35,087 nucleotides of DNA, taken from positions 1-35,087 of the forward strand of contig WHST01000069.1 of the NCBI GenBank assembly GCA_009379955.1, read 5' to 3'. This document shows, one piece after another, positions 17,653 to 24,216 of the stretch (position 1 is its first letter; each line of letters begins with the position of its first letter). This DNA is from Streptosporangiales bacterium (lineage in GTDB: Bacteria; Actinomycetota; Actinomycetes; Streptosporangiales; WHST01). A model generated the notes under the pieces. It was not told the DNA's origin, ran no database searches, and saw only the letters and a list, made by a program, of their open reading frames with translations. A program made the position numbers and the translations under genes.

Positions 17653-17762
17653 CAGTGTTCCCCACCGCCCTCCTCCGCTCCGCTCCTCGCTCACGTGCGC
17701 CGGGCTCGACCCTCGCTCTCGTCGTCCTCGCCGCGATGCTCACTCCGGAGGCCGGCTCATGA
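17649..17762 (+). CDS. 37-codon bridging mini-ORF between livM and livG
   Basis: ATG 17649 overlaps the livM stop as ATGA. The frame stays open for 37 codons, beginning MTVFPTALLRSAPRS, and ends at TGA 17760-17762, overlapping the livG ATG (17759) as ATGA. It fills a 106-base gap in an otherwise tight operon. The translated sequence has a short hydrophobic stretch (TLALVVLAAML) and no recognised homology. A role in translational coupling is inferred; it could also be chance. Confidence 0.35.
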   Translation: MTVFPTALLRSAPRSRAPGSTLALVVLAAMLTPEAGS

Positions 17763-18616
17763 CCACCACACCGGTCGAGACGACCGACAGCACCACCGGC
17801 GGACCGCAGGACGCCCCGCCCGTCCTGCGGGCACACGGCATCACGATGCGCTTCGGCGGCCTCGTCGCCGTCAACAACGTCGACTTCCAGGTGCACGACC
17901 AGGAGATCGTCGGACTGATCGGGCCCAACGGCGCGGGCAAGACGACGTTCTTCAACTGCCTCACCGGGATGTACCGACCGACCCGCGGCAGGGTGACGTA
18001 CCGCGGCAGGCGGCTGCCGCCGCAGCCCCGTCTCGTCGCCCGCGCCGGGGTGGCACGCACGTTCCAGAACATCAGGCTGTTCGGCAACATGACCGCGCTC
18101 GAGAACGTCATGGTCGGCCGCTACTGCCGCACCAGGTCGGGAGTGCTCACCTCCATCGTCCGGGGGCCGCGCTACCGGCGGGAGGAGCGCGAGACGCTCG
18201 ACCGGTCGCGTGAGCTGCTCTCCTTCGTGGGGCTCTCCGCCGTCGGCAACAGCCTCGCGCGCAACCTCTCGTACGGCGACCAGCGCCGGCTCGAGATCGC
18301 CCGGGCACTCGCGACCGATCCCGGCCTGCTGCTGCTCGACGAGCCGACCGCCGGCATGAACCCGCAGGAGACCGGGCAGGCCACCGACCTCATCTTCGCG
18401 ATCCGCGAACGCGGGCTCGGCGTCGTCGTCATCGAGCACGACATGCGGTTCATCTTCCGGCTGTGCGACCGGATCACCTGTCTCGTGCGGGGCGAGGTAC
18501 TCGTCGAGGGCACGGCCGAGCAGGTGCAGTCGGACGAGCGCGTCATCGAGGCTTACCTCGGCACCGGCCCGACCCAGGACGACAAGGCCGACGGCTCCGG
18601 GGAGGCCGCCACGTGA
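17759..18616 (+). CDS. livG: Branched-chain amino acid ABC importer ATPase LivG
   Basis: 285 residues. Walker A is IGPNGAGKTTFFNCLTG (about 59-75), the Q-loop region VARTFQNIRLFGNMTALENV, the signature LSYGDQRRLEIARAL, Walker B LLLLDEPTAGMNP and the switch VIEHDM. The signature LSYGDQRRLEIARALA and TAGMNPQET are typical of LivG rather than LivF. ATG 17759 overlaps the preceding mini-ORF stop; its own stop overlaps the livF GTG. It pairs with LivF as the cytoplasmic ATPase heterodimer. Confidence 0.95.
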   Translation: MTTTPVETTDSTTGGPQDAPPVLRAHGITMRFGGLVAVNNVDFQVHDQEIVGLIGPNGAGKTTFFNCLTGMYRPTRGRVTYRGRRLPPQPRLVARAGVARTFQNIRLFGNMTALENVMVGRYCRTRSGVLTSIVRGPRYRREERETLDRSRELLSFVGLSAVGNSLARNLSYGDQRRLEIARALATDPGLLLLDEPTAGMNPQETGQATDLIFAIRERGLGVVVIEHDMRFIFRLCDRITCLVRGEVLVEGTAEQVQSDERVIEAYLGTGPTQDDKADGSGEAAT

Positions 18617-19326
18617 GCCCCATCCTGGAGGTCACCGACCTCGAAGTCGCGTACGGCAAGATCAAGGCGGTCAAGGGCATCAGCTTCTCCGTCGAGGAGG
18701 GCCAGCTCGTCAGCCTCATCGGCACCAACGGTGCCGGCAAGACCACGACCCTGCGCACGATCTCCGGCCTGTTGCGCCCCGAGTCGGGCACGGTGTCGTT
18801 CCAGGGCACGCGGATCGACCAGGTCCCCGCCCACCTCGTCGTGGAGCGCGGCCTCGCCCACGTGCCCGAGGGCCGCCATATCTTCCCGCGCATGACCGTC
18901 GAGGAGAACCTCCTGCTCGGCGCGTACACCCGCAAGGGGCAGAACGTCAGCGGCGACCTCACCAAGGTCTACGAGCTGTTCCCCGTGCTGAAGGAACGCC
19001 GCCGCCAGCAGGCGGGCACGTTCTCCGGCGGCGAGCAGCAGATGCTCGCGATAGGCCGCGCGCTGATGTGCGACCCGACGCTGCTGATGCTCGACGAGCC
19101 GTCGATGGGGCTGTCGCCCATCATGATGGCGCGGATCATGGACACGCTCACCGAGCTGCGCGAGCGCGGCACGACGATCCTGCTGGTCGAGCAGAACGCC
19201 CAGGCCGCGCTCGAGCTCGCCGACTACAGTCACGTGCTCGAGATCGGCACGATCGTGCTGTCCGACACCGGCCGCAACCTGCTGGGCAACGCCGAGGTAC
19301 GTAAGGCCTACCTCGGCGAGGACTGA
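18613..19326 (+). CDS. livF: Branched-chain amino acid ABC importer ATPase LivF
   Basis: 237 residues, the normal length. Walker A is IGTNGAGKTTTLRTISGL, the Q-loop region HVPEGRHIFPRMTVEENL, the signature FSGGEQQMLAIGRAL, Walker B LLMLDEPSMGLSP and the switch region LVEQNAQ. The PEGR and VEQN forms identify LivF. The start is GTG 18613, overlapping the livG stop as GTGA. It is the last gene of the importer operon; the 22-bp repeats at 19350 follow its stop. Confidence 0.95.
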   Translation: MSPILEVTDLEVAYGKIKAVKGISFSVEEGQLVSLIGTNGAGKTTTLRTISGLLRPESGTVSFQGTRIDQVPAHLVVERGLAHVPEGRHIFPRMTVEENLLLGAYTRKGQNVSGDLTKVYELFPVLKERRRQQAGTFSGGEQQMLAIGRALMCDPTLLMLDEPSMGLSPIMMARIMDTLTELRERGTTILLVEQNAQAALELADYSHVLEIGTIVLSDTGRNLLGNAEVRKAYLGED

Positions 19327-19349
19327 GCCTCGCTCAGAGCCGGTCGAAC

Positions 19350-19433
19350 GCTGGGGACCCCAACCGGGGCCCGGCCCACAGCTGGGGACCCCAACCGGGG
19401 CCATGACCACGACCGGGGACCCCAACGGGGGCC
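19350..19433. repeat. 22-bp repeat, three copies at a 31-bp period (array 1)
   Basis: Copies at 19350-19371, 19381-19402 and 19412-19433 share the form GCTGGGGACCCCAACCGGGG. Two 9-base spacers of unrelated sequence separate them, so the period is exactly 31 bp. Each copy contains the self-complementary core GGGGaCCCC. The array fills the space between the convergent livF and murQ stops. A second array of the same motif and period lies at 30743-30826. Function is unknown; termination or protein binding are possible. Confidence 0.85.
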
Positions 19434-19450
19434 GGTGGCAGAGAGTCGGG

Positions 19451-20350
19451 CTACGCCTGGAGCTTGGCGAGGGCCTCGCGCACGGTGCCGTCGGTCTGGG
19501 CGAGTGCGTCGGCGGCCTGCGTGGTGGGCACGCCGGACAGCAGCGCGACGAGTGCCACCCTGAGGTCACCGCCGGCGTCGGCGAGCGCGCCGGCGCACGT
19601 CTCCTGTTCCGCGCCCGTCGCCTCGACGAGGATGCGCACCGACCGGCCCCTGAGCTTCTCGTTCGTCGCGAGCAGGTGCACCATCAGGTTCGAGTACGTG
19701 CGGCCGAGCAACACCATCGCGGCGGTCGACAGGGAGTTCAGCACGAGCTTCGTGGCCGTGCCCGCCTTCAGCCTGGTGCTGCCGGCGATCGCCTCCGCAC
19801 CGGTGTCCGGGCCGACGTGCACGTCGGCGAGCGACGCGAGCGGGGACGCCGGGTTCGCGGTGACGAGGACGGTGGCCGCGCCGCGTTCCCGCGCCCGGCG
19901 CAGCGCTCCCGCGACGTACGGCGTGCGCCCGCTCGCCGCGATGCCGATCGCCACGTCGTCGGGGCCGAGGACCGAGGCCTCGGCGGCGCCCGCCTCCTCG
20001 TCGTCCTCGACGTTCTCGGCGGCCTGGGTCAGCGCGGCGGACCCGCCGGCGTGGTGGGCGACGACGAGACCCGCCGGGACGGAGAACGTCGGCGGCAGCT
20101 CGGCCGCGTCGAGCGCGGCCAGCCGGCCCGATGTGCCCGCGCCGAAGTAGTGCAGGTGTCCGCCGATGCGCAGCCGTTCGACGACGATGTCGACCGCCTT
20201 CGCCAGTTCGGGCAGCACGTCGGCGACGGCGTTGGCGACCAGTGCGTCCTCGGCGTTGAGCAACCGGAGGACGTCGATCGCAGGGAGGCGGTCGATGTCG
20301 GCGGTACGCGGATTGCGCTCCTCGGTGGGACCGTCGACGGGCGCCGTCAT
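19451..20350 (-). CDS. murQ: N-acetylmuramic acid 6-phosphate etherase
   Basis: 299 residues. MurQ cleaves the lactyl ether of MurNAc-6-phosphate, giving GlcNAc-6-phosphate and D-lactate, in peptidoglycan recycling. The N-terminus has TEERNPRTADID. The SIS domain contains YFGAGTSGRLAALDAAELPPTF with the catalytic Glu84 (equivalent to Glu83 of the E. coli enzyme). AIGIAASGRTPYV, the STRLKAGTATKLVLNSLSTA helix and GRTYSNLMVHL follow. ATG 20350 overlaps the murR stop as ATGA. Length is typical. The enzyme is cytosolic. Confidence 0.96.
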   Translation of the reverse strand: MTAPVDGPTEERNPRTADIDRLPAIDVLRLLNAEDALVANAVADVLPELAKAVDIVVERLRIGGHLHYFGAGTSGRLAALDAAELPPTFSVPAGLVVAHHAGGSAALTQAAENVEDDEEAGAAEASVLGPDDVAIGIAASGRTPYVAGALRRARERGAATVLVTANPASPLASLADVHVGPDTGAEAIAGSTRLKAGTATKLVLNSLSTAAMVLLGRTYSNLMVHLLATNEKLRGRSVRILVEATGAEQETCAGALADAGGDLRVALVALLSGVPTTQAADALAQTDGTVREALAKLQA

Positions 20351-21258
20351 CGGCCCTTCCTGCGCGCCTGGCCGGCGCCGCCGCGTCGCGACTGGACCGC
20401 GAGGTACGTCGCCTCGAGCGCGTCGCGCGCGTCGTCGTAGGTGCGCTGCGCGACGCCGACGAACACACAGTCGATCACGCTGAGCTGGGCGATCCTGCTG
20501 GCGGTGGCGCCCGACCTGAACGTCATCTCCCGCGCCGCGGTGCTCAGCACGTGGTCGGCGGTGCTCGCGATCCGCGACCGGGGGAAGTTCGTCAGCGCCA
20601 CGGTCGTGGCGCCATTGGCGGCCGCCTGCCCCAGGGCGTCGATCGTGTCGTCGGTCTCGCCGGAGTGGGAGATCGCGAACGCGACGTCGTCAGCCCCGAG
20701 CAATGCGGCGCTGGTGAGCATGACGTGGGTGTCGGACCACGCGAACGCATGCAGCCCGATGCGGTACAGCTTCTGCTGGAGGTCGAGCGCCACGAACGCG
20801 CTCGCGCCGACGCCGTAGACGTCGACCCGCGAGGCACGCGTCACCGCGTCGACGACCAGCTCCAGCGTCTCGACGTCGAGCTGCTTCGCGGTGTCCTCGA
20901 TGGCGCGGGCATCGTGCCAGGTGACCTTCTGGACGACGTCCGCCAGCCCGTCGGACAGCGAGATGTCGCCGCCGACGCCGGAGGAGTCGGAGCCTGCCTC
21001 GCGGCCCGCGTCGGACGCCAGGGCGAGGCGCAGGCCCGGATAGCCGTCGAATCCGATCGCGCGGCAGAAGCGGATGACCGTCGTCTCCGAGGTGCCGCAG
21101 GTGCGCGCCAGCTCGGTGATCGTGAGGTTCGGAGCACCGGCCGGGTCGGCCAGGATGTGCTCGGCGACGCGTTGTTCGGCCGGGCGCAGCGACGGGAGCA
21201 GCGCGCGAATGCGTACCTGCACGCCACCGGCCTGCGGCGGTGATTGCGAACCGCTCAC
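20347..21258 (-). CDS. murR: MurR/RpiR-family transcriptional regulator
   Basis: 303 residues. The N-terminal HTH (about 15-90) has LRPAEQRVAEHIL and TCGTSETTVIRFCRAIGFDGY. The C-terminal SIS domain (about 125-260) has VDVYGVGASAFVALDLQQKL, FAISHSGETDDTIDAL and VALTNFPRSRIA. SIS-domain regulators of this type sense phosphosugars; MurNAc-6-phosphate is the likely ligand given the coupled murQ. GTG 21258 is preferred over GTG 21276 because GGAGG lies 7 bases before it. It probably controls the nagZ-murR-murQ group; no operator was clear to me in the 144 bases before it. Confidence 0.9.
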   Translation of the reverse strand: MSGSQSPPQAGGVQVRIRALLPSLRPAEQRVAEHILADPAGAPNLTITELARTCGTSETTVIRFCRAIGFDGYPGLRLALASDAGREAGSDSSGVGGDISLSDGLADVVQKVTWHDARAIEDTAKQLDVETLELVVDAVTRASRVDVYGVGASAFVALDLQQKLYRIGLHAFAWSDTHVMLTSAALLGADDVAFAISHSGETDDTIDALGQAAANGATTVALTNFPRSRIASTADHVLSTAAREMTFRSGATASRIAQLSVIDCVFVGVAQRTYDDARDALEATYLAVQSRRGGAGQARRKGR

Positions 21259-21402
21259 CCTGCCGCCTCCACACACGTTGGAAAGTTACCGTCGCCATCA
21301 TCTCATGGCAGGCGTCCCGCCCGCGACGTCATCAGCGCGCTCGGACGGGAAGCAACGCCTCGGCTACGGCCCTGCCTCGCAGAACGTCGGCGGGAGGCTC
21401 CG

Positions 21403-23088
21403 TCACACCAGGCCCGTGAGCTCGACGGGCAGCTGTCCCCGCGGCTCGACGGCGCCCACGAGAACCCGTGCGAGAGCACGCATCGAGGTGCCGTTGTCGC
21501 AGTACGTGGCGACGCACGTCGTCGCGTCGTTGGCGTACGCGAGGTCGTACGGATCGCGCACCGCCACCACGACGACCCGCGCGCGGGTGCCGATCAGCGC
21601 CGCCATCAGGCGTCGCTGACCGCCGGTGGGATCGGTGCCCGCGACGTCCCACGCCTTCCTGGTCAGGAGCACGACGACGTCGTGGTGCTTCGCGCGCGCC
21701 ACAGCCGACCTGATCTCGTCGTCGCCCGGGGAGTCGCCGGTGTCGACCGCGCAGGTCCACGACGCGTACGCCTCGAGCTCCTTCGCCAGCGTCGACGTGG
21801 CGCGCTCCCCCGAACCCACGACGAGCACCGCCTGCCACGCGGGGTCGAGAGGCACGAGCCCGGCGTCGTCGCGGACGACCGTCACCGTACGGTCAGCGAT
21901 CCTGTCGGCGCTGTCGGAGTGGCGGCGCATGCCGACGGTGCGGCCCGCGGCATCGGGCCGTACGTAGGGACCCGCGAACAGGCCACGGCGGTACTTCAGC
22001 CGCAGCACCCGCTCGACGGAGCGGTCGATGCGCTCCTCGGTGAGCTCGCCCGCGCGGACGGCCGCGAGCACGGAGTGGAACGCGAGGTCGAGGTTCGGCG
22101 GCATCAGGAGCTGGTCGGCGCCCGCCAGCAGCGCGAGCACCGGCACGCGGTCGTCGCCGTACGTCGACCGGACCCCCTGCATGCGCAGGGAGTCGGTCAC
22201 CACGAGGCCGTCGAAACCGAGCTCCTCACGGAGCACACCCGTCAGCACCGGCGCGGACAGCGTGGCGGGATCACCGGACGGGTCGAGCGCCGGCACGACG
22301 ATGTGGCCGGTCATCACGGCGTCGACGTCGTCGGCGACCACCGCGCGGAACGGGGCGGCGTCGACGCGATCCCACTCCTCCCGCTCGTGCTTCACGACCG
22401 GGACGCCGACGTGACTGTCGACGGACGTGTCGCCGTGGCCGGGAAAGTGCTTGGCCGTCGCGATGATGCCCGCCTCGCGGTACCCGCGCACCTGCGCCCC
22501 GGCGAGCCGCGCGACGAGCTCGGGGTCGGAGCCGAACGACCGGACGCCTATCACCGGGTTGCGCGGGTTGACGTTGACGTCGACCGCGGGCGCGTAGTCC
22601 TGGTTGATCCCGACCGCGCGCAGCTCGCGTCCGGTGACCAGTGCCGCCCGCTGCGCGTCGCGCTCACTGCCCGCGGCGCCGAGCGCCATGTTGCCCGGCA
22701 GCTCGGTGAACGGCGGCCCGAGACGGACGACGGCGCCCTGTTCCTGGTCCGTGGCGACGAAGAGCGGCACGGCCGGCCCGTCCTCCATCGCCGCACGCTG
22801 GAGCCCGTTCGACAGCCACGCGACCTGTTCCGGCGTGTGGGTGTTGCCCGCCCAGGTGAAGTACGCGACGCCGCCGAGCTGGTACTTCCTGACGACGTCG
22901 GCCGGGCTCGCGAGGCCGAACTCGTCGCGATTGCGCGCCTCGTCCCCCGGTGCGGGACGCTCGGCATCGGACCCGTACACGCACGTGACGAACAGCTGGC
23001 CGACCTTCTGCTCGAGGCTGAGCCGCGACAGTGTGGCGCGCACCTGCCCGTCGAGGTCGTTCGCCGCGCCGCCGTTGTCGTGTGTCAT
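21403..23088 (-). CDS. nagZ: Glycoside hydrolase family 3, NagZ-type beta-N-acetylglucosaminidase
   Basis: 561 residues. It probably releases GlcNAc from GlcNAc-MurNAc muropeptides. The TIM-barrel (about 15-370) shows VATDQEQGAVVRL, the NagZ loop KHFPGHGDTSVDSH with Lys213 and the Asp224/His226 dyad, and the nucleophile Asp299 in LVVTDSLRMQGV. A second alpha/beta domain (about 400-555) is like the two-domain B. subtilis NagZ. ATG 23088 is chosen for GAGGAAG 9 bases upstream; the frame is open further but unlike the family. No signal peptide or lipobox is visible, so it appears cytosolic. It heads a recycling cluster with murR and murQ. Confidence 0.9.
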   Translation of the reverse strand: MTHDNGGAANDLDGQVRATLSRLSLEQKVGQLFVTCVYGSDAERPAPGDEARNRDEFGLASPADVVRKYQLGGVAYFTWAGNTHTPEQVAWLSNGLQRAAMEDGPAVPLFVATDQEQGAVVRLGPPFTELPGNMALGAAGSERDAQRAALVTGRELRAVGINQDYAPAVDVNVNPRNPVIGVRSFGSDPELVARLAGAQVRGYREAGIIATAKHFPGHGDTSVDSHVGVPVVKHEREEWDRVDAAPFRAVVADDVDAVMTGHIVVPALDPSGDPATLSAPVLTGVLREELGFDGLVVTDSLRMQGVRSTYGDDRVPVLALLAGADQLLMPPNLDLAFHSVLAAVRAGELTEERIDRSVERVLRLKYRRGLFAGPYVRPDAAGRTVGMRRHSDSADRIADRTVTVVRDDAGLVPLDPAWQAVLVVGSGERATSTLAKELEAYASWTCAVDTGDSPGDDEIRSAVARAKHHDVVVLLTRKAWDVAGTDPTGGQRRLMAALIGTRARVVVVAVRDPYDLAYANDATTCVATYCDNGTSMRALARVLVGAVEPRGQLPVELTGLV

Positions 23089-23360
23089 GGGCGACCGCTT
23101 CCTCGCTCCGTTCCGGCACGTGTCGCGGCCGTACAGGTCCGCGTACGAGCACGCACCGTATCCGAAGCCAAGCCCCCCGAGTCCAGTCTCGGACGCTCCG
23201 CGACCGCCGAGCGCGTCGGTGTCGACACCGCGTGTGGTCGCGGACCCCGTGGACGACGCACCCCCATCGGCAGCACTCCCCCATGCGCGGCTCGCATGTC
23301 CCAGTCTATGAACGCGGTGGCAGCCGGCACCAGGTCTCGTCGATGATGGTGAGCATGTCC

Positions 23361-24068
23361 ATGCCCTCACCACGGTCGAATGACCGCCGGAGGCAGTCAG
23401 CACTGTCCGGTACGCCACGAACCCGGTTGAACCGCAACAAGGATCGCACCGTCACCGATCGCGCCATGCTGACGGAGATCCTCGAGCAGGGCATGTTCTG
23501 CCATCTCGGCGTCGTCGTCGACGGCGCGCCGCTCGTGATGCCGACGGCGTACGGCGTCGACCTCTCCCCGACCGCGCCGGACGCCCCCGACGGCACGCTG
23601 TACGTGCACGGCTCGGTGGCCGCCAAGAGCCTGGTGGCCTCGCCCGAGCAGACGGTGTGCGTCACCGTCACCCACGTCGACGGCCTGGTGCTCGCGCGTT
23701 CCGGCTTCCACCACTCGGTCAACTACCGCAGCGCGATGGTGCTCGCGCGCCCGCGCCTGGTGACCGGCGACGCGAAGCACCACGCGCTCGACCTCATCGT
23801 CGAGCACCTCGTCCCCGGCCGGACGACGGCCCTGCGACCGCCCACCCGCAAGGACCTCGCGGCCACGACGGTGCTCGCGCTGCCGTTGACGGAGGTCTCG
23901 GTCAAGATGCGTTCGGGCGCCGTCAGCGAGGAGGAGTCCGACATCGGCCTGCCGATCTGGGCCGGCGTCATGCCGTTGCGCATGGTCGCCGACCCGCCGC
24001 AGACCTCCGACGACTGCGCCGAGCCGGTCCCCGACCACGTGCTGCAGCGCGCCGCCGACCTCGCCTGA
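23361..24068 (+). CDS. Pyridoxamine 5'-phosphate oxidase-fold flavin-binding protein
   Basis: About 235 residues. It matches the Nim/PPOX-like flavin-binding family: TRLNRNKDRTVTDRAMLTEI, then LEQGMFCHLGVVVDGAPLVMPTAYG, TLYVHGSVAAKSL, CVTVTHVDGLVLARSGFHHSVNYRS and PIWAGVMPLR near the end. Such proteins usually bind FMN or F420 and dimerise; the reaction is unknown. The start is uncertain between ATGs at 23343, 23346, 23355 and 23361. I use 23361 because GGTGAG sits 7 bases before it. It is a single gene, divergent from nagZ (272 bases between) and convergent with the VIT/vWA gene. I see no other gene in the 23089-23360 gap. Confidence 0.85.
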   Translation: MPSPRSNDRRRQSALSGTPRTRLNRNKDRTVTDRAMLTEILEQGMFCHLGVVVDGAPLVMPTAYGVDLSPTAPDAPDGTLYVHGSVAAKSLVASPEQTVCVTVTHVDGLVLARSGFHHSVNYRSAMVLARPRLVTGDAKHHALDLIVEHLVPGRTTALRPPTRKDLAATTVLALPLTEVSVKMRSGAVSEEESDIGLPIWAGVMPLRMVADPPQTSDDCAEPVPDHVLQRAADLA

Positions 24069-24097
24069 GGCATCCGCCCACGCCCGTCCCCCTGACG

Positions 24098-24193
24098 TCA
24101 CATGGCACTACCGCTATCCCCCGACTTGACATGGCACTACCTGGTCGAATGACGGTAATGCCCTAGTTCGTCGCCGGTAGTGCCATGTCAAGT
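24098..24193. repeat. Inverted repeat with extra partial copies between convergent genes
   Basis: ACTTGACATGGCACTACC (24124-24141) is matched exactly by GGTAGTGCCATGTCAAGT (24176-24193), an 18-bp stem with a 34-base loop. A further direct partial copy, CATGGCACTACCG, lies at 24101-24113, and the loop has a degenerate copy, GGTAATGCC. The element lies between the stops of the PPOX-fold gene and the VIT/vWA gene, so it may end both transcripts. There is no T-run and the repeated copies look more like a mobile intergenic repeat. Confidence 0.75.
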
Positions 24194-24216
24194 GGGGGGG
24201 CCGGGTCCGCCTGGTG

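Noticed and set aside
19350-19433. CRISPR array
   Set aside because: Only three copies, 9-base spacers and no cas genes nearby.
23089-23418. N-terminal extension of NagZ in the open upstream frame
   Set aside because: The extension has no family similarity or signal peptide, and ATG 23088 has a good ribosome binding site.
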